Shown: positions 23,813 to 33,018 of the stretch, piece by piece
Numbering within the stretch: position 1 is the stretch's first letter
Layout of the letters: every line of letters starts with the position of its first letter
DNA from: JAAYDY01 sp964500225
GTDB lineage: Bacteria > Planctomycetota > Phycisphaerae > FEN-1346 > JAACEH01
Assembly: GCA_964500225.1 (NCBI GenBank)
Contig: CAZCOA010000006.1
Location: 1 to 64,000, forward strand
Direction of reading: 5' to 3'
Length of the DNA: 64,000 nucleotides
Notes under the pieces: generated by a model
Told to the model about the DNA's origin: nothing
The model's input: only the letters and a program-made list of their open reading frames with translations
Databases searched by the model: none
Made by a program: the position numbers and the translations under genes

Positions 23813-24820
23813 TTGTCAACCGAACTGGTGAAGCGGCCGACCGACGATCCCGCCGTGGAGGCGTTTTTCGGTTCCCGGCCGAGCTATCTGTTTCAGGAGC
23901 CGGTGTGGCAGAAGGTGCTCGAACCCTTGGGTTACGAGCTGTCGTACTATTGCCTCGAAGACGACGGGCGGATCGTCCTGGCGCAACCGGCGGCGCGTAT
24001 GCGGCTCGGGTTTTTCCACCTGCTCTATTGCGGTCTGCCGTACGGCATGGCCGCCGGCGACACGTCGCGGCTGGCGGAGCTGGCCGAGCGGCTGCCCGCG
24101 GTCGCCCGGCGCGAAGGTATTCACCGGATTCGGATGAGCCACTGTTGCTACGATCCGCCGGCGACTCTGCCGCCGCGGTACACGATGCAGGAGCACGTAC
24201 AGCAGGTGCTGCACATCGCCGGCCGCAGCCAAGAACAGTTGTGGGAAGACTTCAAGGGCCGCGTGCGACGGGACGTGCGTTTGGCCGAGCGTCGGGGCGT
24301 GGTGGTCGAGGAAGCCCGGGACGTGGCGGCTCGCGACGCCCTGTTTGCGATGTACAGCGCCACGATGGTCCGCAACGACTCGTTCAACGTCTGGTCGCGT
24401 GCGATGATCGAGCGGATGTGGGAACACCTGTGCGAACCGGGCCGCGGCGAGATGCTGTTGGCCCGTCACGAGGGCCAGGCCCTGGCGGGCATCGTCACCT
24501 TCTACAGCGGCAAGCGGTGCTTTTATTTCCTGGGCGCCTCCAGCGGCGAAAAACGGGCCTTGTGCCCGAACGACGCCGTCATCTGGGAAGGCATCCGGCG
24601 GGCGGTGGCCCGCGGGTGCGAGGATTTCGATTTCATGATTTCGTCGCGCGACGACCAGCCGCTGATCGACTTCAAGGCCAAATGGAGCACCGAATCGCAT
24701 CCGTTCCGGTTCTACGAATGCGATGTGGCGCCCATGGTCTGCAAGGCCTGGCAACTGGCCTTCAAGGCGGCCAGGACGCGTCTGGGGACCCGGCTGCTAC
24801 GACTGCTGAAACGCTCCTGA
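23813..24820 (+). CDS. FemAB/BioF2-like acyltransferase (GNAT fold)
   Basis: A 335-residue protein of the double-GNAT kind used by Fem aminoacyltransferases and by exopolysaccharide-locus acyltransferases. It uses TTG as start, six bases after GAGGAG. Family-like features: SYLFQEPVWQKVLEPLGYE near the N-terminus, WEDFKGRVRRDVRLAERRGV (about 143-162, the helical hinge), and the second GNAT core GQALAGIVTFYSGKRCFYFLG (about 222-242). DFKAKWSTE resembles the FKxxWG segment. A membrane GT39 gene follows 49 bases later, which suggests cell-envelope or surface glycan modification, but the acceptor is unknown. Confidence 0.75.
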   Translation: MSTELVKRPTDDPAVEAFFGSRPSYLFQEPVWQKVLEPLGYELSYYCLEDDGRIVLAQPAARMRLGFFHLLYCGLPYGMAAGDTSRLAELAERLPAVARREGIHRIRMSHCCYDPPATLPPRYTMQEHVQQVLHIAGRSQEQLWEDFKGRVRRDVRLAERRGVVVEEARDVAARDALFAMYSATMVRNDSFNVWSRAMIERMWEHLCEPGRGEMLLARHEGQALAGIVTFYSGKRCFYFLGASSGEKRALCPNDAVIWEGIRRAVARGCEDFDFMISSRDDQPLIDFKAKWSTESHPFRFYECDVAPMVCKAWQLAFKAARTRLGTRLLRLLKRS

Positions 24821-24869
24821 CGGCCGTCGCCGCACCGGACCCGAACCATCAACAGACAGAGAGGCTGAC

Positions 24870-26456
24870 GTGACCCCATCCACAAGTCTGCCGAACGACT
24901 CCACGGTTCTGCCGAAGGACCTGGCCGACGCCCCCGCGAGGCGCTACGGACTGGCCGCGACCGCGATCATCCTCGGGGCGTCGCTGACGGTATTTGCCGT
25001 CGGCGCGAGCGGCTCGGTGACCAAGGCCGACGAGGTCCACCATTTCGGCTTCGCGCAGAATTGGGCCCGCCAGGGATTGTTCCATCGCCCGGTGTTCAAT
25101 CCCATCTACGATTCAGGCGATCCGCCCGGCTACTACTATAACGGCATGCCCCTGTGGGCTGCGGGCTTGGCCGCCCTGTGGCAACTGACGGGTATTCACA
25201 CGTGGATCGCACAGCTCTACCAGGCCGCCTGGTACGCCCTGTTGCTGACGACAACCTATCTGTTGGCACGGCGGCTCCTGGAGCCCGTCGGGGCCGTGGT
25301 CGCCCTCGTCCTGGCGGCCAGCCTGCCCATGTTCAACGCATTTTCCGTACTTCTCTACATGGACGTGCCGACCACCGCCATGGCGATGCTGTGTACCGTC
25401 CTGGTTCGGGACCGACGGTACGTTCTGGGCGGCATCACCATGGGACTGGCGTACCTGGGCAAACAGAATGCGCTGTTTCTGGCACCGCCGCTGGCCCTGT
25501 GGATCGCCTGGAGCGAAACTTTCGGCAGCCAGGGCCCTTGGTCGCGGCGGGTGGCCCGATTGGCGGCCGCCGGCCTGATGTTCGCCGTTCCCATGGTCCT
25601 GGTCGTTCTGCCCGACGTGATCTGGCGTCGGACCCATTTGCCGCAGAGCCTCAGCCCAGGCCTCGACAGCCTCAGACAACGGGCGTCCATCCTGATCAGC
25701 TCACACCGACTGGAGACCAGCCTCACCAATCCCGTGGACGTGGCCATGTACTTCGGCGGCCTGGCGGGCCTGGGGATGCTTCTGTATGTGCTGCGGCGAG
25801 CGTGGAACAGACTCGAATGGTGGGTCTGGCTCTGCGTGGGCCTGTACCTCGTGGCCATGACGCTCGTTTTCAGCATCAACACCGACATCCGGTACTTCAT
25901 GCCGGCGGCGCCATTGGTGGTGTTGTTGGCGGCGCGCGGCCTGGAACCGCTGTGGAAGCGACGATGGGGCCTGGCCGCGATTGTTCTGATTGCCGCGATT
26001 CAGTTCATCGCCGTCCTCGGCTATACCACGTGGCGCCGGCAACTGAGCCCGTCGCAGAAGGCCGTGTTCACCTATCTGCGCGACCAGACGCCCGAGCGGT
26101 CGCTGGTGCTCTATCCCGGCGAAGTCCTCGTGACCGAGGCCCGGCGGCCGCCCGTCTGGTCCAGCCTGCGACACCCCGGCACGGGCGGCTATGGACTGAC
26201 GGCCTTCTTGCGACACCAGACGCCCGAGCAGATCGTCCAGACTCTCCGCGCCAACCACATCCGCTATGCCGTGGTGGACGATACACACGTGTACGACGAC
26301 TCCATCCAGCCCGAACAGAACGGGTATCCGAAATCGTTTACCGAGAAGCTGAAAATAGCCCCCGGACTGGAACTCATTGAAGGTCCATGGCCGGGTATGA
26401 CCGTTTACCGCGTCACCGACCCGCCGCCCGAGACAACCGACGGCGCGGACCGGTGA
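24870..26456 (+). CDS. Membrane glycosyltransferase, GT39/ArnT-like (GT-C fold)
   Basis: A 528-residue polytopic protein. GTG start after GAGAGGCTGAC. About ten hydrophobic helices are visible between residues 25 and 400, with an extracytoplasmic loop 1 containing KADEVHHF, the acidic catalytic-type motif of GT39/GT83 enzymes, which use polyprenyl-phosphate-linked sugars. A soluble C-terminal domain (about 400-528) lies in the periplasm. Located behind a FemAB-like acyltransferase gene. Donor and acceptor are not predictable; protein O-glycosylation or lipid decoration are both possible. Confidence 0.82.
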   Translation: MTPSTSLPNDSTVLPKDLADAPARRYGLAATAIILGASLTVFAVGASGSVTKADEVHHFGFAQNWARQGLFHRPVFNPIYDSGDPPGYYYNGMPLWAAGLAALWQLTGIHTWIAQLYQAAWYALLLTTTYLLARRLLEPVGAVVALVLAASLPMFNAFSVLLYMDVPTTAMAMLCTVLVRDRRYVLGGITMGLAYLGKQNALFLAPPLALWIAWSETFGSQGPWSRRVARLAAAGLMFAVPMVLVVLPDVIWRRTHLPQSLSPGLDSLRQRASILISSHRLETSLTNPVDVAMYFGGLAGLGMLLYVLRRAWNRLEWWVWLCVGLYLVAMTLVFSINTDIRYFMPAAPLVVLLAARGLEPLWKRRWGLAAIVLIAAIQFIAVLGYTTWRRQLSPSQKAVFTYLRDQTPERSLVLYPGEVLVTEARRPPVWSSLRHPGTGGYGLTAFLRHQTPEQIVQTLRANHIRYAVVDDTHVYDDSIQPEQNGYPKSFTEKLKIAPGLELIEGPWPGMTVYRVTDPPPETTDGADR

Positions 26457-26462
26457 CGCCGT

Positions 26463-26491
26463 TTGCCGCCGGCCCCCGATCGGACTATACT
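26463..26491 (+). promoter_or_regulatory. Promoter TTGCCG-N17-TATACT for the gene at 26557
   Basis: -35 at 26463-26468, -10 at 26486-26491, 17-base spacer. Start near 26498, leader about 59 bases including GGAGGTG. Confidence 0.55.
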
Positions 26492-26556
26492 GGTCCGTAC
26501 CGGGCAGGACCGGCGGAAGTTGTCCGGCGGCCCTGCGGGGTGCGGAGGTGTCGGCC

Positions 26557-27354
26557 ATGAGCGACAGGAACCGTGCGTCGGGGCTGGGGCTTCTGCGGAC
26601 GTTGGCGATCTGCTCTGTGGTTGCGTCGGGACTGGGCGTGGGCTTTGTTGCGGTGCGCCATGCGCTGCGGCCCCGTGGGGCTGAATCGTCCGATCCGGCC
26701 GCCGCGTCGTCGTCGGCGCCACTCGTCGGGGAATCCTCGGGTTCGGCTGGCGCCGCCCAGCGGCCGTCGGTCCTCTTCACCAACCGGACATCCCCCGGAA
26801 CGACGGCCTCGCGCACTGCGGCCCAGATGCCTGCGACCGCGCCGGTGCCTGCGGCCGCGAGGCTCGATCCCGACGGCGCGGCAGCTCGACGGATGTCGTT
26901 GCCGCGCAACGAGGCCGGCACGGCAACTCCCGATGCCGGGGCCGGGCCTCCCGCGGCCCGGGGCGGACGCGCCGTCCCGCACGTGGAAACGCATCGCTGG
27001 GACGAGCGAACCGGTGAACTGGTCATCGGGAATCGGCGGCGGCTTTCCACGGCCGCCCGCCTGCGGGGGCTGCCGCTCACGCAACCGCAGAAAGAAGCCT
27101 TGGCCGAGTTCGAGGCCCGCTTCCAGGCCGATGCCGATCAGCAACTTGCCCAGGTGGAGACCAACCTGGCGTCCACCGTGGCCGCCTACGAGCAGGCCGA
27201 GCACGCCAAGGACGACGACGGCGCCGCCAACTACGTGGACGAGCACGGACGGCTGATCGCCCAACGCGACGAGATTCTCGACGACCTCGAACGGCAATAC
27301 CAGGACGGCGTCAAGACAATCGTCCCCGAGGCGAACCGGCCCCGAGAGGACTGA
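26557..27354 (+). CDS. Single-pass membrane protein with C-terminal coiled coil
   Basis: 265 residues. The ATG at 26557 is chosen over GTG 26548 because the latter lies inside the GGAGGTG ribosome site. One membrane helix near residues 12-32 (LLRTLAICSVVASGLGVGFVAV), then a long low-complexity Pro/Ala/Ser/Arg region (about 33-150), then a charged helical C-terminus (about 175-265) with repeated EQAEHAKDDD/ERQYQDGVK-type heptads. No family recognised. It faces the periplasm by the positive-inside rule. It converges on a TolB-like gene 31 bases away. Confidence 0.7.
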   Translation: MSDRNRASGLGLLRTLAICSVVASGLGVGFVAVRHALRPRGAESSDPAAASSSAPLVGESSGSAGAAQRPSVLFTNRTSPGTTASRTAAQMPATAPVPAAARLDPDGAAARRMSLPRNEAGTATPDAGAGPPAARGGRAVPHVETHRWDERTGELVIGNRRRLSTAARLRGLPLTQPQKEALAEFEARFQADADQQLAQVETNLASTVAAYEQAEHAKDDDGAANYVDEHGRLIAQRDEILDDLERQYQDGVKTIVPEANRPRED

Positions 27355-27385
27355 CGGCTCGCCGCCGAGCCCCCGGCCGCGCGGC

Positions 27386-28459
27386 CTACTTCTCCTTCAA
27401 CGCTCCCGCCACAGCAGTGTCCACCGTCAACTGAAGGTCCTGGGCCTCGCCGCCGTCGGCCTTGACGCTGAACAGGTGCATAGCCTTGCCGCTCACGCCG
27501 TACACGGCCACCTTGCGGAAGAAGAGAATCGTGTCGTTGTCGGCCCACGTCGGGTAAACCGGCAACGAGCCCATCATGTCGCCGGTATTCTCCATCACGT
27601 TCGTAGCCAGGTCCTTCGGCTGTTTGCCTTCGGCGTCGGTTATCACCAGGTCCACGCCCTTCTCGTTGTCGTCGCCGAGCTTGCGAAGGATCGCAATGCG
27701 TTTGCCGTCGGGACTCCAGAAGGCCGCCTTGACTCCTTCGGTCATAAGCGTCTGGCGGGCGCCGTCGGCCACGGCAAACCGCGTCAACTGTTCCTTGTCG
27801 TCGCGTTTCTCGACCAGCAGCACGTACTTGCCGTCGGGGCTGAGGCTCAGCACGGTCATCGCCGTGGCGCGGGCCTCGGCGATCGTCTTAGTGTTGCCGC
27901 CGGACGGATCGGCCACGACCAGTCGTCCGTCCGTGGCCTTGTCGCCGCCGACGTTCTCGTTCGGCTGAAACGCCACGATCATGCCGTCGGCCGTCCACTG
28001 GTGCGACGAGGCGCTCGGGGAGACGACCGTCCTCTTGTCGCCGGAGGCCACATTCACCACCTTGATGCCCGCGCCGCCCATGCCGGCCTCGGCGACGCTG
28101 ACGGACTTGCCGTCGGGGGACCAGAGGGCCAGGGCCGCCGTGTCCAGCTCGGCCACCCGTCGCGACTTGCCGTCGTCCAACGTCACCACATCCAGAAGGA
28201 ACTTGTTGTCGGCGTCGGACGAGACCGAGACGACCATCGCCGCCTTGCCGTCGGGCGACCAGCGGGCCCACGCCGGCGAGGCTGCCGCCGAACTGCTCAT
28301 CACACACCGGCCCTGTCCCGTCTTCAGGTCCACGGCGAAGACGCCCTCGTGTCGCGGCACCAGGACCCGCCCTTGGGCATCCACGTCGAGCAGCACCGGA
28401 AAACAGCCTGCCGCCAACGCCAATGCCGCCACGCCCAGCCACATCGCCATGCGCGCCAT
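27386..28459 (-). CDS. TolB/WD40-like beta-propeller lipoprotein
   Basis: 357 residues starting at ATG 28459 after GGAGGAACGGGT. The lipobox LALAAGC places the lipidated Cys at 19, so the protein is membrane-anchored on the outer side. The rest is a TolB-type propeller: repeated WSPDGK (WARWSPDGKAAMV, LWSPDGKSV, LSPDGKYVLLVEKRDD, WSPDGKRIAIL). No Pal, TolA or TolQ is nearby, so this is not a Tol-Pal TolB but one of the many free propeller lipoproteins. Transcribed from a promoter at 28560-28588. Confidence 0.8.
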   Translation of the reverse strand: MARMAMWLGVAALALAAGCFPVLLDVDAQGRVLVPRHEGVFAVDLKTGQGRCVMSSSAAASPAWARWSPDGKAAMVVSVSSDADNKFLLDVVTLDDGKSRRVAELDTAALALWSPDGKSVSVAEAGMGGAGIKVVNVASGDKRTVVSPSASSHQWTADGMIVAFQPNENVGGDKATDGRLVVADPSGGNTKTIAEARATAMTVLSLSPDGKYVLLVEKRDDKEQLTRFAVADGARQTLMTEGVKAAFWSPDGKRIAILRKLGDDNEKGVDLVITDAEGKQPKDLATNVMENTGDMMGSLPVYPTWADNDTILFFRKVAVYGVSGKAMHLFSVKADGGEAQDLQLTVDTAVAGALKEK

Positions 28460-28559
28460 ACCCGTTCCTCCTATAATGGATCCCGTGACGACTTGCCCGC
28501 AGCGAATTGACAATCTGCCCCCGGCCCCGGCGTCTCGCCCGGCCCAACCGCTGCAAATC

Positions 28560-28588
28560 ACTATACGTGCCGGACCCCTCGCAATCAA
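28560..28588 (-). promoter_or_regulatory. Promoter TTGATT-N17-TATAGT for the TolB-like lipoprotein
   Basis: Minus-strand -35 at 28588-28583, -10 at 28565-28560, exact 17-base spacing. Start near 28553, leader about 94 bases. Confidence 0.65.
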
Positions 28589-28647
28589 CGCCCTGCGTCG
28601 CCCCTCGACCGTGCCCGGGCCGCGGGAACCGTGTTGAGATTTTTTTA

Positions 28648-28676
28648 TTGCGTTGCGTTGCTCGTCAAGATATGGT
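28648..28676 (+). promoter_or_regulatory. Promoter TTGCGT-N17-TATGGT
   Basis: -35 at 28648-28653, -10 at 28671-28676, preceded by a T7 stretch that could act as an UP-like element. The only plus gene it can serve is the one at 29010. Confidence 0.4.
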
Positions 28677-29009
28677 GCTGCCACTGCCGATACAGACCCT
28701 GTCGGCATGGGGGATGGAAACCCGGTGCAAGGAGGCGATCGCGCGGTTTTCTGGCAGCTTATCCCTGTCTGGCGATGTCAGGTCACTTCAACCACTCCTT
28801 GAACGTAGCGCTCGGGATGTAACGCTTCCAGAACCATGAACCTGCGGGGGGCTTGGCCGAAGTCGAGGCCGTGGTCCGCGCTGTTTGTCTGCGCCGGATG
28901 CACGCTTCGACCGAAGCCCTGTCCTCACAACGGTCCGCCGGGACCCTCTTCGCCCCGGCTTCAGCGATCCGCCGCCTGCCGCAACCGAGGACTTTAAGGA
29001 GGCCCGCAG

Positions 29010-30341
29010 TTGAAGTACGTTGCCACGGTGGTGTGTGTCGCCATGGCCGCGACACAGGCGTGGGGGGTTGTTGTGCATGTGGACGTGACGCCGTCGGACA
29101 AGCCGGACGACGCAGTGGTAGGACGGTGGGGCACGGCCACGACGTGTGTGGCCGTGGGCCCCGAGTGGGTGGTGGCCGCGACGCACCAGGGCGGCGGCGT
29201 GGGCACTACCGTCACCCTCGGCGGCACCGCGTACGTGGTGACCGAGGTGTACGACAGCGGCTACGATTTCCGTTTGGCGCGCGTGGCGCGGCCCGACGGC
29301 TCCCGGGCCGCGTTGGCCCACTATGTCGCCCTGTCGCACGATCCCGTCAGTCTCGTCGGACGCAAGGTTGTCGTGGCCGGCTATGGCCGCTCACGGGGAG
29401 CGCCGCTGGTGGGCAATGACGGGGCCGTTTACGGGTATCTCTGGGGAACCGCGGGCATCCTGCGATGGGGCACCAACACCGTGGACGCCGTCTATGGCAA
29501 CTTCCTCGTCGCCGATTTCGATCCGCCGCCGGCTAAGCCCCTTTCGACCACTGCTCCCCTTCCCGATAGCCTCGTCAGCACGGGCCGCATTGTCGGAACC
29601 CCACGGACGCTCAAGACCCTCGAGGTGGAGTCCGATGGCGAGGCGGCGCTGGCCTCCGGCGACAGCGGCGGCGGCTGGTTCGCGCGGCATCCCGAGACGG
29701 GCCGGTGGGAGATGGTCGGCCTCTCGGTAAGCGTCAGCCGCGACGGCGCCAGTTGGTTCAATCCGCCCGACTGCATGTACGCCATCCGGTCGTCGTTGTG
29801 CGCCGCGTGGGCCGAAGCGATCATGGCCGCCGCGACGCCGTTGACCGTGACCGCCGCCACCGATGTCGGCTGGGTCTATGAAAACGCCCCCCTGACCACC
29901 CTCAATCGCCACGACGCCGTGCTGGTCGTCTCGGTGACCGGCGACCCCTTCAACACAGCCTACGCCGTCACGGTCGAGCAGACAGGCGGCTCGGGTCGGG
30001 TCGTCGTCGAACCGACCGAGGATCCGATGGTCTGGATCGTTCGCGGCGGCACGGCCGAATCGGCGGCCGCCGGCAACGTCGTTCTGACCATCGCCGTCTG
30101 CGGTCTCGACGCCGGCGGACAGGGACAAACGACCTGTTCGCTAACCGTCCGACGACTCGGCGACGTGGACAACAATGGCGGCATCGAACCGACCGACCTC
30201 AGCATCCTGGTCAACTACTTGAACGGTCAACAGCCCCCTGGATACGATCCGAGGGCCTTCGACCTGGACGGCAACGGCGGCGCCGAACCGACGGACGAGG
30301 CGATCCTGATCGACAGGCTCAACGGCATCACGCCGTTGTAG
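29010..30341 (+). CDS. Secreted trypsin-like serine protease with dockerin-like tail
   Basis: 443 residues; TTG start seven bases after AAGGAGG. A short signal peptide (about 1-19, VATVVCVAMAATQAWG) is followed by a chymotrypsin-fold protease with catalytic His59 (VVAATHQGG), Asp86 (SGYDFRLARV) and Ser219 in GDSGGGWF. Residues 275-380 form a beta-sandwich-like domain. The end has two calcium-loop repeats, GDVDNNGGIEPTDLSILVNY and DLDGNGGAEPTDEAILIDRL, a dockerin-like pair with the planctomycete IEPTD variant. No cohesin is present. Its last 14 bases overlap the 3' end of the convergent endonuclease gene. Confidence 0.85.
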   Translation: MKYVATVVCVAMAATQAWGVVVHVDVTPSDKPDDAVVGRWGTATTCVAVGPEWVVAATHQGGGVGTTVTLGGTAYVVTEVYDSGYDFRLARVARPDGSRAALAHYVALSHDPVSLVGRKVVVAGYGRSRGAPLVGNDGAVYGYLWGTAGILRWGTNTVDAVYGNFLVADFDPPPAKPLSTTAPLPDSLVSTGRIVGTPRTLKTLEVESDGEAALASGDSGGGWFARHPETGRWEMVGLSVSVSRDGASWFNPPDCMYAIRSSLCAAWAEAIMAAATPLTVTAATDVGWVYENAPLTTLNRHDAVLVVSVTGDPFNTAYAVTVEQTGGSGRVVVEPTEDPMVWIVRGGTAESAAAGNVVLTIAVCGLDAGGQGQTTCSLTVRRLGDVDNNGGIEPTDLSILVNYLNGQQPPGYDPRAFDLDGNGGAEPTDEAILIDRLNGITPL

Positions 30342-31275
30342 GATCGGTTGCGGCCAGCCGCCGCAGCAGCCGCAGATTCACCGGATCCATCGGCCGCCCG
30401 CGGGCGTCTTCCTTGGGCGTCTCGAGGATCATCGGCACATCGGCCCAGCGCGCGTCGGCGATCAGCCGGCGGAACCCCTCGCGTCCGATCCGGCCGCGGC
30501 CGATGTGCGTGTGCCGGTCCACGCGGCTGCCGCACTCGCGCAACGCGTCGTTCAGGTGCCACAGCTTCACGCGCGCCAGGCCCACCGTTCGCTCGATGGC
30601 CTCGACAGTCGCAGCGTACCCGTCGGCCGTCGCCAGATCGTACCCCGCCGCGAACATATGACACGTGTCGGCGCACACGCCCAGCTTACCCGGCAGCGCT
30701 GCGTGCTCGATCAGCCACGACAGATGTTCTAGGCGATACCCTACGGCCGACCCCTGGCCGGCCGTCGTCTCCAGCAGCAACTCGACCGGCGACGCGGCGA
30801 ATTGCGGCAGCACCTCGTCGAGCGTCTCGACTACGCGCCGCAGGCCGACCTCGTCGCCCGCGCCCATGTGGTTGCCGGGATGCAGTACGACGTACGGCAC
30901 GCCCAACTGATCCGCCCGGCGCAATTCGTCGATGAGTGCCTGCTTCGACCGCTCGGCGACGTCGCCGGCGGGTCCGGCGATGTTGAGCAGATACGCCGCG
31001 TGGGACACGATGGGCCTAAGCGGCTCGCCGCCGCGACGCACCGGCCGCGACGCCGCCTCGGCAAACTGCCGCACCATGGCCTCCGTGAACGGCGGCGCGT
31101 GCCACTGACGGTTCGGCCGCAGGAATAGTTGCACGCAGTCGCACTTCAATTCGATCGCCCGTTCCAGCGCCGCCGCTGGACCGGTCACCGTCTCGGCCTC
31201 GCGCCGCGCCGCACCGCGCAGCGACGCCGCCCGGCGAAACTCCGTCACCGAAAGATGTGCCCCGAACCGTGCCAT
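30328..31275 (-). CDS. nfo: Endonuclease IV
   Basis: AP endonuclease of base-excision repair, TIM barrel with three zinc ions. The start MARFGAHLSV at 31275 matches the family; an ATG 12 bases upstream is also possible, and neither has a clear ribosome site. Metal ligands are visible: VSHAAYLLN His, LHPGNHMGAG His, LLLETTAGQG Glu, GVCADTCHMFAAGYD Asp/His, LWHLNDA His, RVDRHTHIG Asp/His, and ILETPK Glu. 315 residues, slightly long because of an insertion near residue 20-30. 3' end overlaps the convergent protease gene. Confidence 0.95.
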   Translation of the reverse strand: MARFGAHLSVTEFRRAASLRGAARREAETVTGPAAALERAIELKCDCVQLFLRPNRQWHAPPFTEAMVRQFAEAASRPVRRGGEPLRPIVSHAAYLLNIAGPAGDVAERSKQALIDELRRADQLGVPYVVLHPGNHMGAGDEVGLRRVVETLDEVLPQFAASPVELLLETTAGQGSAVGYRLEHLSWLIEHAALPGKLGVCADTCHMFAAGYDLATADGYAATVEAIERTVGLARVKLWHLNDALRECGSRVDRHTHIGRGRIGREGFRRLIADARWADVPMILETPKEDARGRPMDPVNLRLLRRLAATDPTTA

Positions 31276-31357
31276 ACGGCGAACCATACCGCAAGCCCCG
31301 CCGCGAGGCCAGAGCAATCCGCCTAGAGCATTGTCCCACGGCGACCAGCCCAACGAG

Positions 31358-31386
31358 TTGTTTCCCTCCGACGGCGTGCGTATCAT
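31358..31386 (+). promoter_or_regulatory. Promoter TTGTTT-N17-TATCAT for the gene at 31442
   Basis: -35 at 31358-31363, -10 at 31381-31386. Start near 31393, leader of about 49 bases containing GAGGGAG. Confidence 0.5.
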
Positions 31387-31441
31387 GATGTTTTTCCGCA
31401 GTCTGTCAGGCACTGTGGTGCAGGGCGAGGGAGCGACGAGT

Positions 31442-32845
31442 ATGGACGCGTGGCGTATCAAGGTGGCGGACGTTCGTATCACCGAAGGGGCCGAGGATTT
31501 TCGCATCTATCAGCAGGACACCTCGGGCCGGGCCGACATCACCGTCGGCGGCACGTGGGACGCCGAGCCCGGCGGCGCCGAGCACCGGGTCTGGGTGCGG
31601 CTGCTGCGCGAGACGGACAATGTGCCGCTGGCGCCGGTGGGGCGGCTCTGGGCCGACGCCGACACCGTCGCCCCGGACGGCACGTGGCGGCACACCTTCC
31701 GCGGCGTGCCGGCCGGCGGTCCGTACCGGATCGAGACGCACCTTGTCTGGACCGCGGCCGCCGGCGGGCTGGGCGGCCGACGCGGCGACACCGTTCATTT
31801 TCTCGGCGTCGGCGATCTGTGGATCATCGCCGGCCAGAGCAACGCCTCGGGCACCGGGCACGGGGCCGCTGACGACGGGCCGGAACTGGGCGTTCACCTG
31901 CTCGGTAATAACGAACGGTGGCGTCTGGCGGCCCATCCGCTGAATGAACCCCTCGGCACCGATCACCCCAACCGCGACAACGGCGCCGTCACGAGCCCGG
32001 CCCTGCGATTCGCCAAGACGCTACGCCGCGAGCTGAACTACCCGATCGGCCTCATCCAGACGGCCCGGGGCGGATCGTCGCTGGTCCAGTGGCACGTCGA
32101 GGAAGATCCCCAGGCCAAGCTGTGGCACAACATGGTCCACTGTGTTCGCCTGGCCGGCGGCCGGGTGCGCGGCATGCTCTGGTACCAGGGATGCAGCGAC
32201 GGCACCGTACCGGCCCACTACACCGCCTACGGCGAACGGTTCGCGCGGTTCGTCGCGCGGGCGCGGCAGGAATTCGGTCCGTTCGTGCTGGTCTCGGCCC
32301 AGATCAACCGCTGGACCGACGTGGTGCAACCGCCCGAGGTGCACCTCGGCTGGTCGCTGATTCGCGAAGCGCAGCGGCACGTCGGCCGCCTGGGCGATGC
32401 CGTGGTGGTGGCGGCGATGAACGCGCCGCTGTCGGACGGCATCCACAACAGCGCCGCAGGCAACGTGATCCTGGGCGAGCGTCTGGCCCGGGCGGCCCTG
32501 GGCGCCTTCTACGGCAAAGCCATCCCGTGGCAATCGCCCAACGTCCATAGCGCCGTGCGCGGCGACGACGGCCGCACCATCACCCTGAATTTCGACGACG
32601 TGACCAGCCAACTGGTGTTTATCGGAATGGGCGTCAACGAGTTCATCGTCGAGGACGCGGCCGGCCGCGCCGAGGTGACCGAGGCCCGCTGCGACGGCTC
32701 GCGCGTCGTGTTGAAGCTCGCGCGGCCGCTGGAGGGCCAGGCCCGGGTTCATGCCGCCTACGGCATTGACCCAGCGTGGACCCTGTGCGACTATGCCACC
32801 AATGTGCCCGCGCTGGCGTTTCACGGTCTGAGCGTCGAGCCGTAA
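31442..32845 (+). CDS. Sialate-O-acetylesterase-like SGNH hydrolase
   Basis: 467 residues beginning MDAWRIKVADVRI; an ATG with GGGAG upstream. The catalytic block I is WIIAGQSNASGTG, and GLIQTARGGSSLVQWH, GMLWYQGCSD and SDGIHNSAAGN follow as the Gly, Asn and Asp/His blocks of the SASA family. These enzymes deacetylate sialic acids, xylan or other acetylated glycans. No signal peptide is evident, unlike most family members, so it may act inside the cell or be exported by another route. A sulfatase gene follows 173 bases later, in keeping with breakdown of decorated polysaccharide. Confidence 0.85.
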   Translation: MDAWRIKVADVRITEGAEDFRIYQQDTSGRADITVGGTWDAEPGGAEHRVWVRLLRETDNVPLAPVGRLWADADTVAPDGTWRHTFRGVPAGGPYRIETHLVWTAAAGGLGGRRGDTVHFLGVGDLWIIAGQSNASGTGHGAADDGPELGVHLLGNNERWRLAAHPLNEPLGTDHPNRDNGAVTSPALRFAKTLRRELNYPIGLIQTARGGSSLVQWHVEEDPQAKLWHNMVHCVRLAGGRVRGMLWYQGCSDGTVPAHYTAYGERFARFVARARQEFGPFVLVSAQINRWTDVVQPPEVHLGWSLIREAQRHVGRLGDAVVVAAMNAPLSDGIHNSAAGNVILGERLARAALGAFYGKAIPWQSPNVHSAVRGDDGRTITLNFDDVTSQLVFIGMGVNEFIVEDAAGRAEVTEARCDGSRVVLKLARPLEGQARVHAAYGIDPAWTLCDYATNVPALAFHGLSVEP

Positions 32846-33018
32846 GCCCCCTGGAGCCAGGTCGGCAGACCGAAACGACGAACACAAAGACCGTTGGGCG
32901 GCATCGCCGCCTAAGACGGTTCCCAGGTACCGTCAAGCGGCGGACACGAGAAGCAATTCGCGCCGCGGCAGGCGACCGCGCGCCGGGCGTCACCGACGTT
33001 AGGGGAGGTACCCCACCA

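Larger units (their letters stand above)
28460..29009. other. Divergent intergenic region with two promoters and a long predicted leader
   Basis: 550 bases without a gene. It holds a minus promoter (28560-28588), a T7 run (28640-28646), a plus promoter (28648-28676) and then about 327 bases of predicted leader ahead of the protease-dockerin gene at 29010. I looked for riboswitch cores in the leader (cobalamin, c-di-GMP, fluoride, glycine) and matched none. Confidence 0.45.

Noticed and set aside
27386..28459. TolB of the Tol-Pal system
   Set aside because: Propeller repeats are present, but there is a lipobox and no tol or pal neighbour.
28472..28477. Plus-strand TATAAT
   Set aside because: It is the complement of the region just ahead of the minus-strand GGAGG ribosome site of the TolB-like gene and has no -35 or plus gene.
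28690..28760. GCCACTG plus GGTGCAA in the protease leader as a cobalamin riboswitch
   Set aside because: The elements are in the wrong order and the surrounding B12-box sequence is missing.
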